NCBI GenBank assembly: GCA_029891385.1
Contig: CM057235.1
Span: forward strand, 18,165,620 to 18,229,619
DNA from: Erythroxylum novogranatense
Lineage: Eukaryota > Streptophyta > Magnoliopsida > Malpighiales > Erythroxylaceae
Direction: 5' to 3'
Length of the DNA: 64,000 nucleotides
The notes below the pieces were generated by a model that was not told where the DNA came from, did no database searches, and saw only the letters and a program-made list of their open reading frames with translations. Position numbers and translations under genes: made by a program. Numbering within the stretch: position 1 is the first letter of the stretch; each line of letters opens with the position of its first letter. Shown here one piece after another: positions 1 through 12,540 of this stretch.

Positions 1-1680
1 CTTGCCATGGGCAATGACTTCGATTTTCAGCACAGACATATTTTGTTATTTTGGACATAACTTTTGTTGTTGATGTCCAACTGAGGTGATTTTTGATTCG
101 TTGTAAACTAGAGACAAAGGTATACAAGTTTTATGAAGAAAGGAAGTTTTGAACCAGTCTTTAAAGTTCTCAAATTTTAGATGGAAGTTGAGTATAGATT
201 CTTGTTTCAACATAAGGATAGTCCCAACATGTTTGGAGTATAACTTTCGGATTTCTGAAACTAATTGAATTATTTTGGATTCATTAGAAACCTAAGACAA
301 TGGGGAACATTTTCTAGAAGAGAATATTACCAAATTTTGTCATTTTCTTGATCATAGTGATCATGAAAAATTGACCCGAATGTTTGAACTTTTGGAAGAG
401 TTTGAGTTTTTAGAATTTATCTTAGTGAATATGCAATATTTAAGTCCTTAATTTGTATTCCTATTGAATGAGAATTTTGCATTTGATAAAGGGAATCAAT
501 GAAGGCAAGAGGATCAAGAGGAGAAGCATCGTGTAAGCATGTATCCAAGCAAGAAATTCAGGTGGATTTCATGTTTATAATTTAGTAATGAGCCAATAAT
601 GTTTTCTTCCAAATCAAGAATGATTTCAATTACTTCAGAAATGTTGTTTTTGTTTCTTTTGAATGATTTGAAAATTTTCTACATGTTTCAGTACATGAAC
701 TTTGTTGATGAATTTTAAATAAAGATGAGAATGCATTGAAACATTTTATGTTATGCCTTGAAAAAATGTCATGGCATTTTGTGTGGATGAAAAGAAAGAA
801 AAGAGAATGAAAAACATGAAAACATTTGATAAAATGATTTGAGCATGATTATGTGCTTTTGTTTGGGCGAGAGAGGAACGTTTCATTAGTCATGTGCATG
901 TCAACATATAGCCTTCTCCCTACTGCCTGCTTGAGGCCACGAGATCCTGAGAAATCGGACTCATTTTGTTCACGGTATAAGCTTCGATTTATCCATTTTG
1001 TTCCACGGAACTCTCGAGCCATTTGTTTGTGCATTGTATCTTTGAATTGTCAAGTATGTTGCATAAATTGAGTGTTTTGTATTGATGGTTAGATGGATAT
1101 GCTGTGTTGACGTGATGACATTTTAACTATGAGTTTTGAGTTCAAATTTCGAATTTGACTGAGAATTTAGGAATAAAGCATTTTATGAATTCATTACGAG
1201 TTTTATACGACAAATGACCATTTCAATGGTTTTACTTATTCTTTGTTATAAACTTGTTACCCACGAGCTATAAGCTCACCCCCCTTCTGTCCCCACCTTC
1301 AGGTGTTGAGCAAGAGATGGAGTGAAAGAGAGTCAAGGCCTCACTCCCAATTTGCTTATATTGTAATTTGAGTTATTTATGAAAAATACAAGGATTTGTC
1401 ACTTTTCAAGGATTTCTAGTTCATGCAACTTTTTTATTTTTGAGATTTTGGATTATTGTTGTATTGTGGCTTGGAACGCCATTAGAGCTTGTAAAATTCT
1501 ATTCTTTTGCTGTTAATAAATTATGTATGGATGATGTTGAGTGGGAATATGAAATTGCATATGGATAAGGTTGAATTGAAGAATACGAATTATATATATA
1601 TATATATAAGTGAGATGTGTTATGGAAAAATGGTATGAGACTTTACACTTTATGATTTCTTTGGATCACGCAATCGTTTA
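1..1680 (+). repeat. Ty3/gypsy LTR, left part (interrupted)
   Basis: This non-coding stretch is the left part of an LTR whose last ~45 bp lie at 10996-11041, on the far side of a nested element. Early text around 50-130 resembles the LTR text at 2870-2950 and 9175-9255 of the nested element (the 'cataacttttg...gaggtgatttttgattcg' type), so both belong to related gypsy families. A plant gypsy-like leader motif is seen near 1270-1310. The 5' end of this LTR lies outside the window. The two short open frames at 849-1071 have no recognisable product. Confidence 0.6.
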
Positions 1681-4600
1681 TGTAACATCCCGTCATCGAT
1701 GGGAAGGTTATATTAGTAAATTAAGAAGGATTAGGATTTTTACCGCATATTATTGACTGAGCATTCATTTGGCCTCTAATTGTAGATGACTGAGTCTTTT
1801 GTACAGACACTTATAGGTACATGCATTCATGACATTTTCCCGGCTTTTGATATTGATACTGATATGAATTGAGAAATTATGTGATAATTAGAATTGATTA
1901 TAATATATTGGGAATCTTGGAAGAATTGGGTTTGAAAATATGAATAGGAAATGTTTTAGACTGATCGCCAGTGACAGTGAACTTAGGAAATTTTCTGGAA
2001 ATTTGGGAGAAAAAGTCCGGACCGGAAATTTTCCGAGTGACGAACTGATTGACTATATAGTGCTAGAGTAATTAGTAAATGGCAATGGAAACTTTAGATT
2101 TATGATTCTAGAGATTAATGTGACGAGCCATTGAAATTTGAAAATGAATTGGGCTGGAAATGAAATTGAAAAGTGAAAGAGATTTAAGTGTTTCGCGAGG
2201 AAAAATTATAAGAGGCTTGAGTGATTTAACCTAAATGCCTTAGACTTTGAATTTGGTTAAAAAAAGGTATCTCCTCTATCCTAGGGCATTTTCTTCTCCC
2301 TCTCCGATTTTTCCTCCTTCCTCCAACGATTGATCTTCGTTCTTTCCTCCTTCTTGATTGTTGCTTAATGCTTGTCTTCTTTGTGCAAAGCCAGCCTTAA
2401 ATCCTAGTGAGGATGAAGTTTTGTGGGGATTTGAGAGAAAACCGTGGGTGATAGAGAAAGGGTTAGAGAAATTTCGGGAGTTAAAGAAGGGAAGCTTGAT
2501 TTGGTAAGTGAATTGGTTTAATGTTGTTTATTTATTAGTTAAATGCATTCGTGAGTTTATTTGTGGAAGATTGGGGTAGTGATGGGTGAGTTATGACTGG
2601 TTTTAGAGAGAGAAAAGTAAAAAGGAAATCGGAGAAGACGAACCAGGGCCCACACGTCGCGACGAGAAAATAATTAGACGTCGCGACGAGAAAAGGAGTA
2701 TACGTCGCGACGTGCATAGGCGCCGCGACGAGCGCACGTCGCGTCGAGCGATAGATTGGGACGTCGTGGCGAAACAAGTTTATGCGTCATGACGAGATCT
2801 TTATAGACGCCTTGCAATGAAGTCCATCGTCATGGCGAGGACGATTCTGAACTGATTTAGTTTGGCCTTTGAGTCATAACTTTTGATGTAAACCTCCAAT
2901 TGAGGCGATTCTTGATTCGTTATGATCTAGAGAAAGAGGTCTACAATTGATGTGAAGAATGAAAGTTTGAATTTAAATTAGTAGGATCACAATTAGTAAA
3001 AGACAGTTAAGAGTGTGATTGAAATTCAACCTAAGGATTGTTCTTGGTAATTGGGATAAAATTGTGAGGTCCCTAAATGTAAAGGAAAGGCTGTTGGAAT
3101 CTAGAACTGAGCATAAAAGGTGAATTTGATCTAGAGAATAGTGATATTGATTTTGAGGTGATATCTTAGGGGATATGACGTGATAAATTGACTGAATATT
3201 AGAAATGGAATTGATGGAGTTACATAACATGTTATTGAATTGGAAGTGAGTCATTATTGAGAGATTGAGTAGAAAGTTAGAATTTGACGAAAGAAAGTAG
3301 AAAATGGGAATTAGTACCGGGAAAGTCATGAATAGGCATAATACATTTTTTATTCAAGGCATGTGCATCATCAAATTGTTTTGACTGTGCATTTTGTGAT
3401 GGAAATTATTTGACTGTTATAGAGACTCCGATGGATCGATATTTCACGGATACTGCTGGGACTTCCAGGCTGTAGCTCGGAAGTACAAGTAAGTAACCTA
3501 TTTGGTTCCTCAATCTATGTGTGTTTAATATTATGCATTGATGCCATGTGGAGATAATGGATGGATATGTGTGCTTGCTTTTGACTGATTTCGGACCACA
3601 AGTGTCCGAAGTATTGGAAACTTGATATTGAAGTGCTATTGTGTGCAACTGCTTATGCATGCTTCAATGAAATAAACTGAAAATGATTACGACTGAAATA
3701 CAGGACCGAAGGTCCGAAGGAATGGGAAATGGGTCAATGAAAGGTAAACTGACTGAAAATGTAAATTGGGGCATATGCATCCATGCGTAAAGGCATGTTC
3801 AGATAATGATAGTTGTGACCTGAGTCGCTACTGATACTGAAAAGAGCCTAGAGCTCGAACACTGTTACTGAACCGAGCCTCGAGCTCGAGGGAAGTTAGT
3901 ACATACCCAGAGGGCTCTCCTACTCCCTAGACGCGTCTGATTACTGATCACTGTTAAGCGCTCGGTCACAACACTGTAATAAACTGAAAAAGAGTCACAT
4001 GTGCATTGCATACGAAAGTGATAACTGATCTACGAAATTGCATGAGTTCTGTAAATGGTTATATGATAATACTGAATGTGTGATTGACTGAAACCGTGAA
4101 TTGTTTGTATATGCATGAGTTGAGTGAACCATCGATGATGGTTTCTCACTGAGTTCGCAAACTCACCCAACATTGCAAATATTTTTCAGGGATTAAAGAG
4201 TACCCCGCTAGACAAACGGGAGTATGATTACTGCAAGAGAGTTAGAGTTTGAAGTCGGGATCAGTTTCACATCTGCATTAGTCATTTGGTATTATTGTAA
4301 ATTAGTAACTCTGCAAATTTTGCAGAATAGTACTGTCTTGTTTTAGGGCCCCAATTGGATATTGTTATAATTGTAATGTGATTTCTACAAGTGTTCAGGA
4401 ATAGTCTTGGGCCCAATTGGATTACGGATTTTCGTGCATGTAATTGATTAAAGACTGTTGAATGTTTTCATACGACTGAATTTCTTTTTCAATTGGAACC
4501 GTTTTTAAATTAAATATGGGCTCAAATTATTTACTGATATATGCGTACTCTATTGTTTTAAAAAAAATGAAAATGTATTACTGAATTTTTGAATAGCATT

Positions 4601-4689
4601 GACTGCTCTAGCATACCACCCTCGTGAGACACGGGCTCGGATATCACCCACGATATCGGGTTCGGGTCTTGTGGGAGTGGGGTGCTACA
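1681..4689 (+). repeat. 5' LTR of the nested gypsy-like element
   Basis: The 3,009-bp repeat starts TG and ends CA. It matches 7966-10995 throughout, with scattered substitutions and small indels. It contains an array of palindromic CGTCGCGACG-like units at 2653-2842. The end (4620-4689) carries a GC-rich block with 'cacgatatcg' and 'gggctcgg', shared with the other LTR. The open frames at 2535-2777, 2973-3329 and 3406-3660 on the minus strand recur only as decayed copies in the partner LTR and are not genes. Confidence 0.88.
2653..2842. repeat. Array of CGTCGCGACG palindromic units in the 5' LTR
   Basis: About eight units of the form nACGTCGCGACGAG are spaced 10-25 bp apart. The core CGTCGCGACG is a perfect 10-bp palindrome. 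Several units show CG to TG or CA changes, as expected from decay of methylated CpG. The array is far more GC-rich than its surroundings. The partner array in the 3' LTR (8935-9148) has about ten units. Confidence 0.8.
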
Positions 4690-7600
4690 TTTATGGTATC
4701 AGAGCCCAGAAGTACAATCTTACATGAGCTTCCTGAAAAATATGTCAAGTTACATGCATTTAAGTCATGTCACGGCAGACAATGACAACTGATCCCCAGT
4801 CTAGTATATGAGTCACATGCATGAGTATGTCTCAGTCGTTTAAGCGGTTAGAAATAGTGAAGGAAATGATAATGTGTTAGAATGTGATAGAAGGAAGTTG
4901 TGGATATCGAGAAATAGGGAAAAGGTGTATGGTTCGATTTGACATATAAAGATTTAGTGTACTGATATAAAGTTATAGCTGTGGATTGATAGAGGAAAAT
5001 GAAAATAGAGTTCTGATAATGGCAAGAGAGAAAGTGTATAAACATAGTGGATGAAAATAAAATGTTTTGTGACCTAGAGAAGTTACAATTGGGTTGATTA
5101 CCGTGATGAAAGTTATGAATAATGATATATGACTGTAAATCAATTATGTTAGTGAGAAATCAAGAGTGATTGTATATCTATGATATTGATTTGAGTGTGA
5201 AAATACATGGGTATGATGCAATAATGAAAAGATTGAAAGGTAAGACCATGATACTGATAAATGAAAAAGTTGTTCGGGTTTAGTTAATTTGCCTAAGTAA
5301 ATACATACCTGATTATGGGAAGCAATTAATGAGTTAGTGGATAATTGCTAGTCCTATTCTTATAGATTACTATAAGAATCCAATATGGGTTAGAATAAGG
5401 AATGAAAGTGCTCATAATGATCAATTGGGAATGAATAGAGATTGTATACGATCCTCATGAGCGAGGACTGGTGCAAAAAGGAAAGTTGTTGAATTCAGAA
5501 TATATTGTCACTGTAAGTGTAGATCTGATAGTGGGATCACCTCATGAGTGAAATTATTAAGCATAAGTGGGCAATATAAGTGAATAGGAAATAGGAGGTA
5601 ATCGGTGGCCTATTAAATAAGTTCTGATCATAGTTTCTGTAGCCCAAGTTCAAGATGAGTTAGAGTAAGGCATGAGAATGCTTATGACAATAAATTGAGA
5701 AAGAAGTGAGACTATTAATGATGTTAGCATAGGTAATGAGCTTGAGGGAATAAAAGAGGGTCATGATTATAGCAAAGCCCCCATGATCGAGAACTGGTAC
5801 CAAAAACAGAAAGGTTATTCATAATTAAATAGGATTAAAGTGTTCTTTGTAAATTGATGTGAATACATTTGCAGATAAGATGTGATGATTATAGCGATGT
5901 ATGCCAAGATATTTAAAGGAAATGCAATTGTTTAAGTGCCCTGCAGAGTCTCATTATAAGGGATGTTCTAATTTGTAAGGCATAGTATGAACTGCTCTTA
6001 TTGGTATTAAGAGTGACTGATATAAAGTGATGAAAAATAGTTGATTGATAAAGTTTTATGAACAATATTAATGATTAATAAGGTTTAGTTGACCTAATAA
6101 TTTGATTTGAGGGTAATCATTGAAGAGACAAATTTGAAATGAAGTAAAAGTTAATTTTTAGAATCCAAATGCTAGTGGAGACTTAAGTGTAAGAGGATTA
6201 CTAAATATCAAGGAAATATTAATCGCGAATATGAGAGGAATATTGGTTATTATGCAAGTTTCAAAAGATTGAATCTTAACCTGATTGAATGAATAGTGGA
6301 TGAACTAGTATGCAAATATGGTATATTGGGAGACTTAACAACGATAGAGGTGACGATAAAATGCGAAATATCAAGGGACATAGGTATACGTAATTTGGAG
6401 TCAATTAGAACTAGCTGTATGCTGGATGTGTCCAGAAATTTTCAAAGATTTTCCTGATCTTAGCAAATTGACAAGAATGTTTGAGGAAAATGTGTGAATG
6501 TTATGACTGATGATTGTAAAGGAGAAATATGGAGAAAATTTATAAATTGAGTATTGATTGTATTGTTTTAAATTGGAGCTTTTGCAATATCTACTGAGGT
6601 GTCCCAGTAAAGGTTATGATGCAATCTGTTGAAATGGTGTAAAGTGATTTTATGTACCTAGGAACAAATATAACTCCATGGGCTGTTTTTGTGATTGATG
6701 ATTTGAAATTTGTTATACTAAGTGTTGTTTTAAAGGCTTGGAGACATTAATTGTACAGAAACATTTGGAAGATGTTAATGGATCTGCAAATCAATAATGG
6801 TCAAGAGATTTCGGGAATTTGAATGATTTGAAAAGGATTAAGCGATTGATTATTGCAACTAAGCTAGTGATGCAATTCGATGGATTGAATAAAAATTTCA
6901 ATGGTAGAAGATCACAATTCGGGTGATAAGCGTGTATTACTGAGTGCAATCTGACAAGCTAGCAACAAGGGGCAAAAAGAAAGTATTATTAGTTATTGGA
7001 TTTCCAAATCAGTTGTGTATATAAAGGATTGGCAAAGACCAAGTAAGGTGGTTGAAATGGCGAACCTTATCGAGAAATTGAACATAACTGTGATTATTGA
7101 GGAAAAGTGATATGTATAATCTAATGAAGAAATAGGTGTAGTACAGACTAAAGAAACCGTTAGAGAAATCGCGAGGAATGATCAAAGCCTTATGGTTTAG
7201 TATGAAATCGAAAAAGAAATTGATGGTTTAAAGGGTAAAATCGGATGATTATATGTGTGAATAATCAACAGACTTGACTCTTGGAAATAAATGTGAAACT
7301 GGTATTTTGGGGTTCATAGGAATATGAAATTGATGTATAGTCCAGATCGATTGAGGACATAATAATTGTGGTATAGGTGACACCATTTGAACAATGTATT
7401 ATGTTGATGAGTAAAGTGAATTTGTAATGGGAATTGAGAAATCCAAGTAAAAGGGAAATGATTTGAGTGGATTGAGGTTATTGGAATTTTATGGGATTAG
7501 TGTTTCAGCACTAAAGAGACGTAATCTGATATGTGATAAATGAAATGTTTCGAAGTGTATCGCATAGGCCAAGATACACTCAGATAGGGATAAAGGTTTA

Positions 7601-7965
7601 AATAGTGACATCTATGTGACTGTAGTGAAGATAAGAATTGGCAATTCAGTTTAAAACCTAAAGGATGTTTCGGATCCAAAGTGTTTCATAGACAGGATTA
7701 GGAAATATTGTTAGGATCTGATATATGTGTTATTGATATTGAAAGTGACGAATTGCGAGTAATCATGAGAAAACAGTAAGGCAATGTAGAGTTTGAGAAA
7801 GGCGAGTGGTTAATTGATTGTGTTGATTTCAATTCATTGGCAGAAATTACTCGTGTAGCGAAATAACTGGGAAACAGAAAGTCAATGATCAAAAAGATTC
7901 CTCCGTCTTCCTGATCAATTGTATATGAAATTTCGAGGACGAAATTTTTGTTAGGAGGGGAGAAT
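4690..7965 (+). pseudogene. Dead gag-pol interior of the nested gypsy-like element
   Basis: The region follows the tRNA-Met primer-binding site (4694-4705) and ends at the polypurine tract. No long frame survives on either strand and stops are frequent. Recognisable scraps in shifting frames are an RT-like segment near 6670-6760, an integrase-core-like segment near 7290-7400, and an integrase C-terminal segment at 7560-7950 that ends K-F-R-G-R-N-F. It is much too short for a complete gypsy gag-pol (usually above 4.5 kb), so internal deletions are likely. Confidence 0.65.
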
Positions 7966-10900
7966 TGTAACATCCTGTCACTGATGCGAAGGTTATATTG
8001 GTAAATTGAGAAGGATTAGGATTTTTACCGCATATTATTGACTGAGCATTCATTTGGCCTCTAATTGTAGAGGACTGAGTCTTTTGTACAGGCACTTATA
8101 GGTACATGCATTCATGACATTTTTCCGGCTTTTGATTTTGATACTGATATGAATTGAGAAATTATGAGATAATTAGAATTGATTATGATTTATTGGGAAT
8201 CTTGGAAGAATTGGGTTTGAAAATGTGAATAGGAAATGTTTTAGAGTGATCGCCAATGACAGTGAACTTAGCAAATTTTCTGAAAATTTGGGAGAAAAAG
8301 TCCGGACCGAAAATTTTTTGAGTGACGGACTGATTGACTGTATAGTGCTAGAGTAATTAGTAAATGGCAATGGAAACTTTAGATTTATGATTCTAGAGAT
8401 TAATGTGACGAGCCATTGAAATTTGGAAATGAATTGGGTTGGAAATGAAATTGAAAAGTGAAAGAGATTTAAGTGTTTCGCGAGGAAAAATGATAAGAGG
8501 CTTGAGTGATTTGACCTAAATGCCTTAGACTTTGAATTTGGTTAAAAAAAGGTATCTCCTCTATCTGGGGCATTTTATTCTCCTCTCCGATTTTCCTCCT
8601 TCCTCCAACGATTGATCTTCGTTCTTTCCTCCTTCTTGATTGTTGCTTAATGCTTGTCTTCTTTGTGCAAAGCCAGCCTTAAATCCTAGTGAGGATGAAG
8701 TTTTGTGTGGATTTGAGAGAAAACCGTGGGTGATAGAGAAAGGGTTAGAGAAATTTCGGGAGTTAAAGAGGGGAAGCTTGATTTGGTAAGTGAATTGGTT
8801 TAATGTTGTTTATTTATTAGTTAAATGCATTCATGAGTTTATTTGTGGAAGATTGGGGTAGTGATGGGTAAGTTATGACTGGTTTTACAGAGAGAAAAGT
8901 AAAAAGGGAATCGGAGAAGACGAACTAAGGCCCGCACGTCACGACGAGAAAATAATTAGACGTCACGACGAGAAAAGGAGTATACGTCGCGATGTGCATA
9001 GGCGTCGCGATGAGCGCACGTCGCGACGAGCGATAAATTGCACGTCGCGACGAGCGATAGATTGGGACGTCGTGACGAGCAAGTTTGTACGTCGCGACGA
9101 GATGCTGTATAGACGTCGCGGCGAGCGTCCATACGTCGCGGCGAGGACCAGATTTCTGAACTGATTTAGTTTGGCTTTTGAGTCATAACTTTTGATGTAG
9201 ACCTCCAATTAAGGCGATTCTTGATTCGTTATGATCTAGAGAAAGAGGTCTACAATTGATGTGAAGAATGAAAGTTTGAATTTAAATTAGTAGGATCGCA
9301 ATTAGTAAAAGACAGTTAAGAGTGTGATTGAAATTCAACCTAAGGATTGTTCTTGGTAATTGGGATAAAATTGTGAGGTCCCTAAATGTAAAGGAAAGGC
9401 TGTTGGAATCTAGAACTGAGCATAAAAGGTGAATTTGATCTAGAGAATAGTGATATTGATTTTGAGGTGATATCCTAGGGGATATGGCGTGATAAATTAA
9501 CTAAATATTAGAAATGGAATTGATGGAGTTACATAACATGTTATTGAATTGGAAGTGAGTCATTATTGAGAGATTGAGTGGAAAGTTAGAATTTGAAGAA
9601 AGAAAGTAAAAAATGGGAATTAGTACCGGGAAAGTCATGAATAGGCATAGTACATTTTTTATTCAAGGCATGTGCATCATCAAATTGTTTTGACTGTGCA
9701 TTTTGTGATGGAAATTGTTTGACTGTTATAGAGACTTCGATGGATCGATATTCCACGGATACTGCTGTGACTTCCAGGCTGTAGCTCGGAAGTACAAGTG
9801 AGTAACCTATTTGGTTCCTCAATCTATGTGTGTTTAATATTATGCATTGATGTCATGTGGAGATAATGGATGGATATGTGTGCTTGCTTTTGACTGACTT
9901 CGGACCACAGGTGTCCGAAGTATTGGAAACCTGATATTGAAGTGCTATTGTGTGCAACTGCTTATGCATGCTTCAATGAAATAAACTGAAAATGATTACG
10001 ACTGAAATACCGGACCGAAGGTTCGAAGGAATGGGAAATGGGTCACTGAAAGGTAAACTGACTGAAAATGTAAATTGGGGCATATGCATCCATGCATAAA
10101 GGCACGTTCAGATAATGATAGTTGTGACCTGAGTCGCTACTGATACTGAAAAGAGCCCAGAGCTCGAACACTGTTACTGAACCGAGCCTCGAGCTCGAGG
10201 GGAGTTAGTGCATACCCAGAGGGCTCTCCTACTCCCTAGACGCGTCTGATTACTGATCACTGTTAAGCGCTCGGTCACAACACTGTAATAAACTGAAAAA
10301 GAGTCACATGTGCATTGCATACGAAAGTGATAACTGATCTACGAAATTGCATGAGTTCTGTAAATGGTTATATGATAATACTGAATGTGTAATTGACTGA
10401 AACCGTGAATTGTTTGTATATACATGAGTTGAGTGAACCATCGATGATGGTTTCTCACTGAGTTCGCAAACTCACCCAACATTGCAAATATTTTTCAGGG
10501 ATTAAAGATTACCCCGCTAGACAAACGAGAGTATGATTACTGCAAGAGAGTTAGAGTTTGAAGTCGGGATCAGTTTCACATCTGCATTTGAGTCATTTGG
10601 TATTATTGTAAATTAGTAACTCTGCAAATTTCGCAGAATAGTACTGTCTTGTTTTAGGGCCCCAATTGGATATTGTTATAATTGTAATATGAACAAGTGT
10701 TCAGGAATAGTCTTGGGCCCAATTGGATTACGAATTTTCATGCATGTAATTGATTAAAGACTGTTGACTGTTTTCATACTACTGAATTTGTGTTTCAATT
10801 GGAACCGTTTTTAAATTAAATATGGGCTCAAATTATTTACTGATATATGCGTAGTCTATTGTTTTCAAAAAAATAAAAATGCATTACCGAATTTTTGAAT

Positions 10901-10995
10901 AGCATTGACTGCTCTAGCATACCACCCTCGTGAGACACGGGCTCGGATATCACCCACGATATCGGGTTCGGGTCTTGTGAGAGTGGGGTGCTACA
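7966..10995 (+). repeat. 3' LTR of the nested gypsy-like element
   Basis: The 3,030-bp repeat is the partner of 1681-4689, with the same TG...CA ends, and is followed directly by the second copy of the GTTTA target duplication. The length difference comes mainly from an extra palindromic unit near 9030 and small indels. Confidence 0.88.
8935..9148. repeat. Array of CGTCGCGACG palindromic units in the 3' LTR
   Basis: About ten units of nACGTCGCGACGAG type occur here, against about eight in the 5' LTR. One extra unit, with its 'ataaattgc' spacer, lies near 9030. Two units near 8940-8970 read CGTCACGACG where the 5' LTR keeps CGTCGCGACG, which are CpG transitions. Confidence 0.8.
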
Positions 10996-11053
10996 GTTTA
11001 TGATTCAAGAGTTGGACTCCGAAAATGGAGCTCATCATGCTTGGTATCAGAGT
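10996..11053 (+). repeat. End of host gypsy LTR and its primer-binding site
   Basis: After the target duplication the host sequence resumes and reaches TGGTATCAGAGT at 11042-11053, a primer-binding site for initiator tRNA-Met with one mismatch. This places the nested 9.3 kb insertion about 45 bp before the 3' end of the host LTR. The 11054-11480 stretch downstream is AT-rich relic sequence with no frame. Confidence 0.65.
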
Positions 11054-11479
11054 AAGAAAAGATTTTAAGAAACCACGCTTAAGTATGATGGTATTTTGTT
11101 TCCGAGGTTGAGTTTCAAAAACGGGATCTAGCAATAGGGCTTAATAATGCTAATAAGTAGTAAACGTCATTGAATATTATGAATGAACAAAAGCCTCTAA
11201 TCATAGGGCTCTTAGAAACGAAAGTTCAAAGAAAATAAATGTAATATTCTCAATTTGGTAAGAAAAAAATGGCCTGTCATTTCCAAGCACTACAATGTCA
11301 AAATCATCATTTTATATGATCCTTAGGTGGTGGAAGTTATAATATTGGAGATAGAAGAGTAGCTAATACACCTCCGAATCAAAGTCAAAAACCACACAAC
11401 AAGGTTCTTTTTTTAAACCTTTGTTTATGCTTTTAACTTTGCTTTTCAATGGACTTCACTATAGAACAAAATCAAAAAA

Positions 11480-12540
11480 ATAAGAATGTTTATAGGTGAT
11501 CCCTGGTTAATAGTGGGAGACTTTAATTATATAATGAAAGTAATATAATTTGAAAGGAATTTAATCCAAAAGCCACTCAAATGAGCTATTGGAATGTTGC
11601 AGTAGTGCTCAAATTATAGACCTTAAGATGGAAGTTCTATAATACACCTAGAATGAAAAATAAGAAGGGAGTCTCTACTTGAGGAAAAAAAATTGATAGA
11701 GATCTGGTAAATAGTTATTGATTACACACTTTCAATGAAAGCAAAGCCAACTTCCACAATCAATTACTTTCAGATCACACTTCAATTTTGGTGCAAAACA
11801 TGTTCAATACTCATATTAGGAAATCCCCCTTTAGGTTTAACAATTTTCCACTTCAAATAGAAGGCCTCAAGGTAGCTTGATCAGAGGAATTTAGACTCAT
11901 ATAAGAGGAAACAAATTATGCATATGTATAAAGAAGCTTCAAACTATCAAAGAAGAATTAAAAAAGATGGGTTGCAAAAACAAACTATATACCCAATAAG
12001 TTATCCATGAGATCAAGAGGAAACTATAGGAAATTCAAGTAGATTATATGCAGACCCTTAAAATTAAAGGTAATTCAAGAAGATCTCTATATGGACACTC
12101 AATAAAGAGAATATGGCTATGATACCCTATAATCTCATGAAAAAATGATACTTTTTTATCAAACAAAGATCAAGTGTATTGTGGAGAACCAATGGAGATA
12201 TAAACACCTAATTTTTCTACAAGTGTATAGAATCTAGAAGGAACTTCAACATAATCACATCCTTAAATATAGAAGATGGAAAAATATTGGTTACAAATAA
12301 GGAGCTCCACCTTAAGACTCCTAGGTTTTTGACAAGACATGTTGCACAAACACAAAAGCTCACTCATCAATAGATGGCTTAAATCCTTTATAAAGGAGGC
12401 TTGTTCTCTTTAAGTAAGATTGAAAATATCTTCTTCTCTTTAAACCCCAACGAGGCTTCAAGACCGGATGGGATCAATGCGTTGTTCATTTAGAGAATAT
12501 AACTATAAGAAGACCTACCAGTAAGGATTTCAATCCTCTC
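11480..12540 (+). pseudogene. LINE (L1-type) retrotransposon relic
   Basis: Read in shifting frames, this stretch shows the order of a plant L1 second ORF. First comes an endonuclease segment with P-W-L-I-V-G-D-F-N-Y at about 11500. Next are D-R-D-L-V-N-S-Y and L-L-S-D-H-T with a following P-F-R-F-N-N-F at about 11690-11850. Last is the start of reverse transcriptase with N-E-A-S-R-P-D-G-I-N at about 12450-12485. Many stops and frameshifts break it. The remainder of the RT is missing, so the copy is truncated. Confidence 0.7.

Larger units (their letters stand above)
1681..10995 (+). mobile_element. Ty3/gypsy-like LTR retrotransposon with 3 kb LTRs, coding region dead
   Basis: The element is bounded by TGTAACATCC...GGTGCTACA LTRs at 1681-4689 and 7966-10995 and by the 5-bp target duplication GTTTA at 1676-1680 and 10996-11000. 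A primer-binding site for initiator tRNA-Met (TGGTATCAGAGC) is at 4694-4705 and a polypurine tract at 7953-7964. The internal 3.3 kb has no open frame above 100 codons. Faint pol traces remain: an RT-like V-I-D-D stretch near 6690, and an integrase tail ending in the gypsy-typical K-F-R-G-R-N-F just before the polypurine tract. The LTRs are much alike while the interior is ruined, so the copy was probably mobilised in trans. Confidence 0.85.

Noticed and set aside
2653..2842. CRISPR-like regularly spaced repeats
   Set aside because: Units are short palindromes with irregular spacers inside a plant LTR; there is no CRISPR array in a nuclear plant genome.
2535..3660. Minus-strand frames inside the 5' LTR
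   Set aside because: The matching frames in the other LTR are broken or different in length, and the products match no known family.
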